A stretch of DNA of 14,051 nt from Phycisphaerae bacterium (GTDB lineage Bacteria; Planctomycetota; Phycisphaerae; Phycisphaerales; SM1A02). The notes beneath the pieces were generated by a model, which saw only the letters and a list, made by a program, of their open reading frames with translations, was not told where the DNA came from and made no database searches. How positions within the stretch are numbered: the stretch's first letter is position 1; each line of letters starts with the position of its first letter. A program made the translations under genes and the position numbers. Below are positions 1 through 6,729 of this stretch, one piece after another. The stretch is from positions 22,494-36,544 of the forward strand of contig PAAB01000064.1 in NCBI GenBank assembly GCA_002591705.1, written 5' to 3'.

Positions 1-315
1 GGCAACGCGACCGAAGCCAAGGGCGAGTACGCCTCCCTCTACGGTGGACTCCAGCTGCTGATGCGGATGGACACCATGGACCGCGTGTCATGGCTCCATC
101 ACATCGACTTCAACCTCAGCGGCAGCGTGGGCGGCACCCTCGGTCGCGATGGCGGCACGATGTGGCAGGGGCGGGCCGATCTCCAATTCTACTTCACGGA
201 ACAGATCGCATTCCTCTTCGGCTACCGGTTGCTGGAGGTGAACATCTCGGACGACGACTACGAGGCGAATCCCAGTCTCCAGGGACTCTTCGTCGGAGTG
301 ACGATCGAATTCTGA
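1..315 (+). CDS. Probable outer-membrane beta-barrel protein, C-terminal fragment
   Basis: The reading frame is open from the first base and ends at TGA 313-315, so only the last 104 residues are visible and the start lies upstream of the window. The segment alternates polar and hydrophobic/aromatic residues in strand-like stretches (WLHHIDFNLSGSVGGTL, GRADLQFYFTEQIAFLFGYR, QGLFVGVTIEF). It ends in a C-terminal phenylalanine, the usual signature of a bacterial outer-membrane barrel recognised by the BAM machinery. A fold call is reasonable but the substrate or function cannot be read from this piece. No cysteines occur. The next gene on the same strand starts 24 nt downstream, so they may be co-transcribed. 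It could instead be a soluble beta-rich protein; the terminal Phe and the strand pattern favour the membrane barrel. Confidence 0.5.
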   Translation, partial: GNATEAKGEYASLYGGLQLLMRMDTMDRVSWLHHIDFNLSGSVGGTLGRDGGTMWQGRADLQFYFTEQIAFLFGYRLLEVNISDDDYEANPSLQGLFVGVTIEF

Positions 316-338
316 ATCCGGCGGGATCGGGGCCCAGC

Positions 339-1190
339 GTGTCGTCGAAACGAAGCAGCAAATACCGCCGGGCGAAGTTGCGCCACCTCCTGTTCACCAT
401 CGGTCCGGACCGACTGACCGGCGGCCGGCTGCTCGAGCGGCATCACGCGGCGGGCATCGCGACGCGGCGGCTGGAGATCGAATGTCCCCGATGGCCGCGC
501 GCCTTCGACGGCATCCGCATCGCCCACATCAGTGATTTCCACGTCGGCGATCTGCTCCCGATGGAGAAGGCGATGGCCGTGGTCGAGGAGTTGGCCCACG
601 AACGACCCGACATGATCTGCAACACCGGCGACGTCATCGATCTGGACTGCATCGATGTCGGTCCGCTCTTCCGATCGCTGCAGGCGATCGAACCGCCCCT
701 GGGCAACTACCTCGTGCTGGGAAACCACGACGAACTGGATGATCCGGACCGGCTTCGTTCGCTTGCGACCACGTCGGGCATCACCGTCCTGGACGACTCC
801 ACGACCCGGATCCTTCACAACGGTGGTGAACTCGTCGTCGGAGGAATCCAGTGGGCCAGGACCCCCGAGGCGTGCCGACACCGGCTGGATCGGACCGTCG
901 GAGCGGATGGTGTGGATCTGCTTCTGGCGCACAATCCCAAGGCCTTCGATCACGCCGCCGAACTGGGCGTTCCACTGGTCCTTTCGGGACACACGCACGG
1001 CGGACAGATTGCACGGAAGGACCGTCCCGACGCGAATCTGGCCCTTGCGCACCGGCGCAGCGCCGGACTGTACGAACACGGGGACAGTCGCCTGTTCGTG
1101 ACGGTCGGGGTAGGAGCCTGGTTCCCCATCCGCCTGAACTGCCAGGCTGAAGTGGTGATCCTGACCGTCCGGTCCGCCGCACGGGACTGA
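339..1190 (+). CDS. Metallophosphoesterase, YkuE/LpxG-like calcineurin fold
   Basis: A 283-residue calcineurin-like phosphoesterase using a two-metal centre. All metal-ligand blocks are visible: SDFH (D66, H68), NTGDVID (D98, D101), GNHD (N129, H130), LLLAHNP (H198) and SGHTHGGQ (H218, H220). The GHTHGGQI block is typical of the YkuE/UDP-2,3-diacylglucosamine hydrolase (LpxG) branch, which acts on membrane lipids or phosphoesters. The frame extends upstream into the preceding gene, but that part is its shadow. I chose GTG 339 because it lies just after the previous stop and the first conserved block begins about 60 codons later. Most YkuE relatives have an N-terminal membrane anchor or Tat signal; here there is only a basic N-terminus (SSKRSSKYRRAK) and no clear hydrophobic segment. 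No convincing ribosome binding site precedes the GTG, so the start is tentative. The substrate cannot be assigned. The stop abuts that of convergent rdgB with no intervening base. Confidence 0.85.
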   Translation: MSSKRSSKYRRAKLRHLLFTIGPDRLTGGRLLERHHAAGIATRRLEIECPRWPRAFDGIRIAHISDFHVGDLLPMEKAMAVVEELAHERPDMICNTGDVIDLDCIDVGPLFRSLQAIEPPLGNYLVLGNHDELDDPDRLRSLATTSGITVLDDSTTRILHNGGELVVGGIQWARTPEACRHRLDRTVGADGVDLLLAHNPKAFDHAAELGVPLVLSGHTHGGQIARKDRPDANLALAHRRSAGLYEHGDSRLFVTVGVGAWFPIRLNCQAEVVILTVRSAARD

Positions 1191-1799
1191 TCAGTCCAGC
1201 AGAGCCGCCAGTCGTCGACATGCTTCGCCACGGTGCGACCGTGCATTCTTCTCGTCCGGAGACAGCTGCGCCGACGTGCAGTCCCGATCCGGCAGGTAGA
1301 GCAGGGGGTCGTACCCGAATCCGTTGGTACCGGCCGGATGATCGGTGATGACCCCTTCGAAGGTGCCCCGGGTCTCGGCCACGATGGTTCCGTCCGGATC
1401 GGCCAGGCACATGCAGCAGACGAAGCGAGCGACGCGACGGTCCGCCGGAACATCCGCCAGGGCGGCAAGCAGCTTCTCGTTGTTGGCCGCATCGCGGGTG
1501 GCCCGATCGCCTTCCACACCCGAATAGCGTGCGGAATGGACGCCGGGGGCGCCGTCGAGCGCGTCGACCTCGAGTCCGGAATCATCGGCCAGGCACTGCA
1601 GGTCGGTGGACCGGGCGTAGCCGACGGCCTTCAATCGCGCGTTGCCTTCGAAGGTGTCGGCGTCCTCGACCGGTTCGGCGTGTACGCCGGGCACATCGTC
1701 CAGGGACAGCACGCGATAGCCCAGCGGCTCGAGCACCGCCCGAACTTCGTCGAGCTTGTGGGGATTCGATGTCGCCAGCAGGATGCTCGACTCAGCCAC
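1191..1799 (-). CDS. rdgB: XTP/dITP diphosphatase (RdgB/HAM1 family)
   Basis: Hydrolyses non-canonical purine nucleoside triphosphates (XTP, dITP, ITP) to monophosphates and pyrophosphate, keeping deaminated purines out of DNA and RNA; cytosolic. The 202 residues match the usual family length. Visible motifs are the N-terminal SNPHK nucleotide-binding block (11-15), DTFEGNA (48-54), the catalytic ADDSGLEVDALDGAPG block (71-86, with D72/D73), SARYSG (89-94), NGFGYDP (159-165) and the C-terminal SHRG (188-191). The start is GTG at 1799-1797, with GGAG about 10 nt upstream on the coding strand. Its first 8 nt overlap the end of queF, which suggests translational coupling as the last gene of a leftward operon. 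The GTG start and SD sit inside queF. No terminator fits between it and the convergent phosphoesterase, whose stop codon touches its own. The identification is firm. Confidence 0.95.
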   Translation of the reverse strand: MAESSILLATSNPHKLDEVRAVLEPLGYRVLSLDDVPGVHAEPVEDADTFEGNARLKAVGYARSTDLQCLADDSGLEVDALDGAPGVHSARYSGVEGDRATRDAANNEKLLAALADVPADRRVARFVCCMCLADPDGTIVAETRGTFEGVITDHPAGTNGFGYDPLLYLPDRDCTSAQLSPDEKNARSHRGEACRRLAALLD

Positions 1800-2160
1800 G
1801 GGCCCAGCACTCCGGCACGTCGCCGTGCGAGGCGATGATCCGCGAGCGGATGCCGCCTCGCCCCTTCCAGTCCGTCACGACCTGCAGCCAGCCCGGCTTC
1901 ATGGCTTCGGCGAGATCGTCGCGGATGCGGTTGGTGACCGCCTCGTAGTAGATCCCCTCGTTGCGGAAGGACTGGAAGTAGAGCTTCAGACTCTTGAGTT
2001 CGACGCAGGTCGCACCCGGCTGGAACCGAACCAGCACACTCCCGAAATCGGGATGTCCGGTCACCGGACAGACGGAGGTGAACTCCTCGTTGTGGTGTTC
2101 GATGAGGAACGGCGTGTTCGCCGGAGTCGGAAACGTTTCGAGCAATGAGGTGTCAGGCAT
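1792..2160 (-). CDS. queF: NADPH-dependent 7-cyano-7-deazaguanine reductase (short QueF type)
   Basis: Reduces preQ0 to preQ1 in queuosine biosynthesis, using a covalent thioimide on Cys. The 122 residues match the short, single-domain QueF (YkvM) class rather than the roughly 280-residue tandem form. Seen directly: the catalytic block SVCPVTGHPDFG with Cys31 and Asp38, and the family NADPH-binding signature ELKSLKLYFQSFRNEG at 54-69. The open frame continues far upstream, but that portion lies inside the antisense-like shadow of the TPR gene, so ATG 2160-2158 is the sensible start. The Shine-Dalgarno upstream of this ATG is weak. The gene lies 41 nt downstream of the TPR lipoprotein and overlaps rdgB by 8 nt, so it is probably read from a promoter further upstream. 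Other queuosine genes (queC, queD, queE) are not in the window. The identification is firm. Confidence 0.95.
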   Translation of the reverse strand: MPDTSLLETFPTPANTPFLIEHHNEEFTSVCPVTGHPDFGSVLVRFQPGATCVELKSLKLYFQSFRNEGIYYEAVTNRIRDDLAEAMKPGWLQVVTDWKGRGGIRSRIIASHGDVPECWARG

Positions 2161-2201
2161 CCCGGAAGAGTATCGGATCTGACCCCGTCCGTGGACGTCG
2201 C

Positions 2202-3215
2202 TCAGCCGGACATTCCGTAGTCGAGCATGAGCCGAAGCACCTTCCCCTGATCCGGGTTGATGCGAAGCGAGGCACGGAATGCGGACTGGGCATCGTCCCA
2301 GGCGGCGGTGTCCGACTCGTCGCTGAGCAGCCAGCGGTTCAGGGCGGTCACGGCAAGACCGTTGAGAGCCCTCCACTGCGCCTGGTCGATCGCCACCGCC
2401 TCCCGATAGGCCGCTTCCGATCCCTCGTACTCCCCCAGTCGGAAGAGGGCCCAGCCCTTGCGCTCCATGGCGTGGGCGTCGGGGCGGAGCTTCTGGATGG
2501 TTTCGGCGATGTTCGCGACCTCCCGGTAGCGCTTCTGCCGGACCAGCATGTTCATTAGGTTCGACATCAGTTCGGGCGTCGGTTGCATTCGTTCGGAGGC
2601 CGCGACGTAGGCGTCGGCCGCATCGGCCCACCGTTCCACGCTCTCGTATGCGGCACCGAGGTTGACCCACGCGGCACCGTCGTTGGGATCCACCTGCACG
2701 GCCTTCTGGGCAAAGACGATTGCGTGATCCGGCTCGTCCATCTGCAGGTAGGTGGTCGCGAGATTCCGGTTCGCTTCGGACGATTCGGGCTCGATGATCA
2801 GGGCCCGGTGGTACGCCCGCACGGCCTCGGCGAGGCGGCCGAGCATCTGGAGGGCCACGGCGTGTCCGAACTGCGCGTCGAAATTCCGGGGCTCGAGCTT
2901 CGCGGCCCGCGAAAAGGCGGGCTCCGCCCGGCGGTAGTCCTTCTTCAGGAGGTACACGTCACCGATCCCCAGGTAGGCGGGGGTCGACGTGGGATCGTCC
3001 TCGAGAATCCCGTGCAGGATCACCAGCGCCGAGTCGTACTGTCCCTCGTTCGTGAGCACGTCCGCTTCGGCCAGTTGTGCATCCCGGACTTCGACGTCGA
3101 TCTGGTCGGGACCGGTCTTGATCGTCTCCCGGACCGTGGGGGTGCCGCGGAACAGGTTGCAGCCACCGAGCGTGGGGACCACGAGGAGGCAGGGGATCAG
3201 GAAACGACGCATCAT
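2202..3215 (-). CDS. TPR-repeat lipoprotein
   Basis: A 337-residue exported lipoprotein carrying tandem tetratricopeptide repeats, which normally act as a protein-protein scaffold. The N-terminus has two Arg, a hydrophobic stretch and a lipobox LGGC with the lipidated Cys at 19 (MMRRFLIPCLLVVPTLGGC). From about residue 50 to 330 there are repeated helix pairs with TPR spacing, for example YLGIGDVYLLKKDYRRAEPAF, FGHAVALQMLGRLAEAVRAY, NLATTYLQMDEPDHAIVFAQ and NLGAAYESVERWADAADAY. A longer frame starts at 3263. I prefer ATG 3215-3213 because it puts the signal peptide at the N-terminus and is preceded by GGGAG about 11 nt upstream on the coding strand. It lies 90 nt downstream of the transketolase gene and 41 nt upstream of queF. 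The binding partner is not evident; roles in outer-membrane assembly or complex formation are known for similar proteins but not shown here. Confidence 0.85.
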   Translation of the reverse strand: MMRRFLIPCLLVVPTLGGCNLFRGTPTVRETIKTGPDQIDVEVRDAQLAEADVLTNEGQYDSALVILHGILEDDPTSTPAYLGIGDVYLLKKDYRRAEPAFSRAAKLEPRNFDAQFGHAVALQMLGRLAEAVRAYHRALIIEPESSEANRNLATTYLQMDEPDHAIVFAQKAVQVDPNDGAAWVNLGAAYESVERWADAADAYVAASERMQPTPELMSNLMNMLVRQKRYREVANIAETIQKLRPDAHAMERKGWALFRLGEYEGSEAAYREAVAIDQAQWRALNGLAVTALNRWLLSDESDTAAWDDAQSAFRASLRINPDQGKVLRLMLDYGMSG

Positions 3216-3305
3216 CAATTCACAGTACTCCCGGACCCTTGGTGGGGCCGCAGAATGTGACATCGACTCGATGGGTCGCCCTGCTGCAGTCGTATCGCGG
3301 ATGGA

Positions 3306-5264
3306 TCAGGCCGTCACCAGGCCCAGAATGCGGGCCGCGTGGCGGGTGATCTGCTCGTGATGAAGGCCGCATTGCTCGAGAATCTCGCGTTCGCCGCGGG
3401 CGGACTTGGGAATCCGCTTCACGGCGAGCTGCTCGACGGTGAAGGCATCGCCGCTCTGCACGCAGGCTTCGGCGACGGCCGAGAACAGTCCACCTCCGTA
3501 GTTGTCCTCGACGACCAGCACCATGCCTCCGTTCTCGTTGGCGAGATCCAGCAGACCCTCCTCCTCGAAGGGAAGGGAATAGAGATCGATCAGCGAGGCG
3601 TCGATGCCGAGCTTGTCCAGATCATCGAGTGCCTTGTTGCACTCGTGGACCATGTAGCCGGCGCTGACGATCAGGAGATCGCGGCCCTCGGTGAGCACCT
3701 CCATGCCGCCGAGTCGGAACTCGGTGTTCTCGTCGTAGAGGAACTCGACATCGGGACGATGCGTCCGCATGTAGCACATGCCCTCGTGCTCGGCCATCTG
3801 CAGCGTGAGTGCGTAGGCGGCGTAGCCGTCGGCGGGCTGCAGGACGTAGCACCCCGGAGCACCGTTGTGATCGGAGACGCTCCCGAGACTCCGGAACCAT
3901 GCCACATCCGGCAGCGACATCTGGCTGGGTCCGTCGGCGGCGAGGGAGATTCCCGAATGGGAACCGACGAACTTCATGTTCGCGCCGGAGTTCATCGCCA
4001 TCTCGACCTGGTCGTAGGCTCGGGTGAGGAACTTGGCGAAGGTGGAGCAGAAGGGGATCTTCCCCGCGGCGGCCAGTCCGAGTCCGACGCTCACCATGTT
4101 CTGTTCGGCGATCTTGCATTCGAAGAAGCGATCGGAGATCTCCGCGTCGTCGCGGAACCACTGGGCGAACGTCGAGTTGCAGGTGTCGGCGTCGAGTGCG
4201 CAGACTCCGTTGTTGGCGTGTCCGAGCTCGCGCAGGGCGACACCGTAGGCACGTCGGGTGGCCAACTGACCGGATTCGAGCACCGAATCGAAACCGTAGT
4301 GCCGCAGAGCCTCGGGGAAGCTGAGGCAGTCGCGGACGACCGGCGCCGGGCGGGCTTCGATGGTGGGAGGATAGATCGCCAGATCGGCGCCCTCCATCGA
4401 TCCGATGAGCGAGGCGCCCGTCGCGTCGAGTTCCTCGATGCACTGTTCCAGCGCCTCGCCGGCCGGAGGCTTTCCGTGCCAGCCGTCGCCCTGGATGCTC
4501 GGTGCCCCCCAGCCCTTGACGGTGCGTGCCACCACGGCCATCGGTCCGTGTCCACCTTCGGTGAAGGCGTCGAATGCAGCCTTGATGGCGGCGGGATCAT
4601 GTCCGTCGATGTCGAGGACATGGAATCCGGAGGCCTCGAGCCGTGCCCGGGTGCGATCCGGGCTCTGCTGACCGCTGACGGAACCGGCCTGCCCGTAGGC
4701 GTTGCAGTTGAAGATGGTCAGGACGTTGGACAGGTCGTGGTCCATGATGAAGTCGAGCGCTTCGGTGATCTGTCCTTCGCGGGACTCGCCGTCGCCGACG
4801 ATGCAGAAGATCCGCTGATCGAGCCCGTCGAGGCGGGCGGCGAGACCGAGGCCCGCGGCCGAGGAGAGTCCCTGACCGAGCGAGCCCGTCGCCGCATCGA
4901 AGAAGGGGAATCCCTCGCGAGGATTCGGATGCCCGTCGAGCGGGGAGTCGGTGGCCCGGAACTCCTCGAGATCGGTCATGGTCGTCGGACGCCGTTCACC
5001 GTCGCCGCCGACGTGGGCACCGAGATCGGCGAACGCCGCGTAGACGATCGGTACGGCGTGCCCCTCGGAGAGGACGAGGCGGTCGGACGTCGGATAGCCG
5101 GGATCCTCCGGAACCCACCGCATCGAGTGGTACATGAGCACGGTCACGATCTGACCCAGGCTCATCGCGGTGGTCGGATGACCGCTGCCGGCATCGGCGC
5201 ACATCTGGAGGGACAGGGTGTCGAGGCGGATGGCCTTGGAATGCACGGCTGCTTCAAACGACAT
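3306..5264 (-). CDS. tkt: Transketolase (thiamine-diphosphate dependent), animal/archaeal-like branch
   Basis: Moves two-carbon ketol units between sugar phosphates in the pentose phosphate pathway; cytosolic, with thiamine diphosphate and a divalent cation. The 652 residues cover all three domains. Seen: GSGHPTTAMS (26-35), LSEGHAVPIVYA (65-76), the ThDP motif GDGE at 157-160 with NCN at 186-188, GWHGKPP near 261-267, the catalytic glutamate E387 in ECKIAEQNMVSVGLG, and the downstream block STFAKFLTRAYDQVEMA. The wording of these blocks (IAEQNMVS, GSHSGIS..DGPSQM) is closer to the animal transketolase and its bacterial relatives than to E. coli TktA. ATG 5264-5262 follows a strong GGAGAGGAG site 6 nt away on the coding strand. 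It is the first gene of the leftward run and probably carries the promoter for it. The identification is firm; assignment to a sub-branch is by eye. Confidence 0.95.
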   Translation of the reverse strand: MSFEAAVHSKAIRLDTLSLQMCADAGSGHPTTAMSLGQIVTVLMYHSMRWVPEDPGYPTSDRLVLSEGHAVPIVYAAFADLGAHVGGDGERRPTTMTDLEEFRATDSPLDGHPNPREGFPFFDAATGSLGQGLSSAAGLGLAARLDGLDQRIFCIVGDGESREGQITEALDFIMDHDLSNVLTIFNCNAYGQAGSVSGQQSPDRTRARLEASGFHVLDIDGHDPAAIKAAFDAFTEGGHGPMAVVARTVKGWGAPSIQGDGWHGKPPAGEALEQCIEELDATGASLIGSMEGADLAIYPPTIEARPAPVVRDCLSFPEALRHYGFDSVLESGQLATRRAYGVALRELGHANNGVCALDADTCNSTFAQWFRDDAEISDRFFECKIAEQNMVSVGLGLAAAGKIPFCSTFAKFLTRAYDQVEMAMNSGANMKFVGSHSGISLAADGPSQMSLPDVAWFRSLGSVSDHNGAPGCYVLQPADGYAAYALTLQMAEHEGMCYMRTHRPDVEFLYDENTEFRLGGMEVLTEGRDLLIVSAGYMVHECNKALDDLDKLGIDASLIDLYSLPFEEEGLLDLANENGGMVLVVEDNYGGGLFSAVAEACVQSGDAFTVEQLAVKRIPKSARGEREILEQCGLHHEQITRHAARILGLVTA

Positions 5265-5337
5265 GGTGGGCTCCTCTCCAGGGGGTGGCGTATCGATCGA
5301 CGGACGGACCGGGCGGGGGGTCCGTTCGATGCTGTTG

Positions 5338-5359
5338 TTTCACCTCGAAAGAGGCGAAA
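5338..5359. repeat. Inverted repeat in the tkt-dnaN divergent region
   Basis: TTTCACCTC, a GAAA loop, then GAGGCGAAA: two arms of nine with one A/C mismatch in the middle, able to form a GNRA-capped hairpin in either transcript's leader. It lies about 75 nt upstream of the transketolase start and 50 nt upstream of the leader ORF start. No T-run follows it, so it is not an obvious terminator. It could equally be a protein-binding palindrome. Confidence 0.4.
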
Positions 5360-5409
5360 TTGCTTCGTATGACTGGAACTCCCGATCCGCTTGGAGAAAG
5401 GAGTATCCC

Positions 5410-5541
5410 ATGGGGTCATCACGTCAGCAACCGCCCGGGGGCGGTTTCCCGAGATGGAATGCGCTTCCGTTGGATTTCACCGGATCCACCCCCTTGGTAC
5501 ACTTCACCCTGTCCCACGAACGTGAAAGGTGCTGTCCATGA
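5410..5541 (+). CDS. Candidate 43-residue leader ORF translationally coupled to dnaN
   Basis: ATG 5410-5412 follows a near-perfect ribosome binding site AAAGGAG (5397-5403) with a 6-nt spacer. The frame runs 43 codons to TGA 5539-5541, and that stop overlaps the dnaN ATG (5538-5540) as ATGA, the classic arrangement for stop-start coupling. The peptide begins MGSSRQQPPGGGFP and ends HERERCCP. It has no recognised domain, signal peptide or membrane segment. An 8-bp inverted repeat (5429-5446) lies within its first third. What is seen is a good SD, an intact frame and an exact overlap; a regulatory role in dnaN expression is inference. A chance ORF in GC-rich DNA is possible, but the quality of the SD and the overlap make chance less likely. 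It is too short for many gene callers to report. Confidence 0.45.
   Translation: MGSSRQQPPGGGFPRWNALPLDFTGSTPLVHFTLSHERERCCP
5429..5446. repeat. GC-rich perfect inverted repeat inside the dnaN leader ORF
   Basis: AACCGCCC, GG, GGGCGGTT: two perfect 8-nt arms. In RNA it would fold as a 7-bp stem with a CGGG loop, beginning 17 nt after the leader ORF start codon. Only three T follow, so it resembles a weak terminator or attenuator at most. Its place between the leader ORF's SD and the dnaN start makes a role in translation or attenuation possible, but nothing in the sequence proves it. Confidence 0.45.
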
Positions 5542-6650
5542 AGGTGATCTGTGATCAATCCGCCCTGGCCGAAACACTCGGCATCATCGGGAGCGTGATC
5601 GCCAGCCGAACCCCGAATCCGGTCCTGACCTGCATCCGCCTGACCGCCGAGGACGGCCGACTGACGTTGGCCGCGACGGACGGAGACTGCGGCCTGCGGA
5701 TGGTCATGGAGCAGGTGCAGGTCGACGAACCGGGCGAGACGCTCGTTCCCGCCGACAAGCTCAATCAGATCGTCCGGGAATGCCCGGATGCGACGGTCAC
5801 CCTGGAGAACGACAAGCAGGCCCTGTTCATCCGCTCCGGCGAATCGATGTTCAAGATCTACGGCTTCGACCCGGCGGAAGCACCTCCCATCGGCGAGTTC
5901 GATCAGAACGCCGTCGACTGCGAGATCACCGCCGGCGCCCTGGTGGTGCTGATCAACCGGAGTCTCTTCGCAGCCGCCGACGAGCACTCCCGCTACGCGA
6001 TCAACGGCGTCCTCGTGGAACGCACCGGCACCCTGCTGCGGATGGTGGCCACCGACGGCCGACGACTGGCCGTGGCCACCGGCAGCACCAGCTCCGGCGA
6101 AGGCGAAGCCCGCTGCATCATCCCCAGCAAGGCGCTGTCGATCATGCGTCGGATCCTCCGCAACGACGCGGCCTTGGTCCGGATCTCCATGGAGGAGAAC
6201 AAGGTGCATGTCCACGTCGACGACCCGGCCGGACAGGCGACGCTCACGAGCAGTCTCGTGGACGGGAAGTTCCCCCCCTTCGAGGATGTCATTCCCAAGG
6301 ATCAGGACAAGCGGGTCACCTTCAACCGGCAGACGCTCTGGACCGCGGTCCGGCAGGCGGCCCTGCTGACGAACGAGGAGTCACGCAGCGTCCGTCTCCA
6401 CTTCCAGGACTCGCAGCTGACGCTGACCAGCCACGCCCCCGAAATGGGCGAGGCGGAGGTGCACCTCGGAATCGAGGACTACTCCGGCGAGGAACTCGAG
6501 ATCGGATTCAATCCGAACTACATCTCCGATGCACTCAAGGTCATCGATCAGGATCAGGTGGTGCTGGAACTGAAGGCCTCCAACAAGCCCGGCGTGCTTC
6601 GCACCGGCAAGGAGTTCACCTACGTCCTGATGCCGGTGAACCTGTCCTGA
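5538..6650 (+). CDS. dnaN: DNA polymerase III beta subunit (sliding clamp)
   Basis: The ring-shaped processivity clamp that tethers DNA polymerase III and other enzymes to DNA; cytosolic homodimer. The 370 residues match the family (E. coli 366) and cover its three repeated domains. Seen: N-terminal MKVICDQSALAETLGIIGSVI, the domain-1 block LRLTAEDGRLTLAATDGD-like stretch near 30-47, domain-2 SRYAINGVLVE and MVATDGRRLAVA, the linker DGKFPPFEDVIP, domain-3 LGIEDYSGEELEIGFNPNYISDALK, and the canonical C-terminal YVLMPVNLS. The frame extends three codons upstream to a GTG, but ATG 5538 gives the family N-terminus and has AAAGGTG about 7 nt before it. It overlaps the leader ORF as ATGA. Neither dnaA, recF nor gyrB flanks it here, and I saw no TTATNCACA-type DnaA box, so there is no sign of an adjacent origin. 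The identification is firm. Confidence 0.96.
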   Translation: MKVICDQSALAETLGIIGSVIASRTPNPVLTCIRLTAEDGRLTLAATDGDCGLRMVMEQVQVDEPGETLVPADKLNQIVRECPDATVTLENDKQALFIRSGESMFKIYGFDPAEAPPIGEFDQNAVDCEITAGALVVLINRSLFAAADEHSRYAINGVLVERTGTLLRMVATDGRRLAVATGSTSSGEGEARCIIPSKALSIMRRILRNDAALVRISMEENKVHVHVDDPAGQATLTSSLVDGKFPPFEDVIPKDQDKRVTFNRQTLWTAVRQAALLTNEESRSVRLHFQDSQLTLTSHAPEMGEAEVHLGIEDYSGEELEIGFNPNYISDALKVIDQDQVVLELKASNKPGVLRTGKEFTYVLMPVNLS

Positions 6651-6666
6651 GCGAATCCGATTCAAG

Positions 6667-6716
6667 CGAAAAGAAGACGGGGCCCCCTTCGAACGGGGGC
6701 CCCGTTTCGCTTTTCG
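6667..6716. terminator. Strong bidirectional intrinsic terminator between dnaN and the redoxin gene
   Basis: An 11-bp perfect GC-rich stem (ACGGGGCCCCC 6677-6687 with GGGGGCCCCGT 6695-6705) encloses a 7-nt TTCGAAC loop. Flanking CGAAAAG (6667-6673) and CTTTTCG (6710-6716) are also complementary and give T-rich tails on both strands. It lies 26 nt past the dnaN stop and just before the stop of the convergent redoxin gene, so it can end both transcripts. Confidence 0.9.
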
Positions 6717-6729
6717 TCCGGACAGCCGG

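Noticed and set aside
90..338. An N-terminal extension of the phosphoesterase from ATG 90.
   Set aside because: It lies inside the outer-membrane protein's coding frame and encodes an Arg/Gly/Pro-rich shadow. The conserved domain begins well after GTG 339.
2161..2670. A 170-residue N-terminal extension of QueF from 2670.
   Set aside because: The extension is antisense-like Arg/Gly-rich sequence overlapping the TPR gene. QueF begins naturally at ATG 2160.
3339..5372. A 677-codon plus-strand open frame antisense to the transketolase gene.
   Set aside because: It mirrors the coding frame of a well-conserved enzyme in GC-rich DNA, where antisense stops are rare. Its product is a Gly/Val/Glu-rich sequence with no recognisable domain, and it runs past the real gene's start into the control region.
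5265..5540. A chromosomal replication origin next to dnaN.
   Set aside because: No DnaA-box cluster or AT-rich unwinding stretch was seen, and dnaA is absent.
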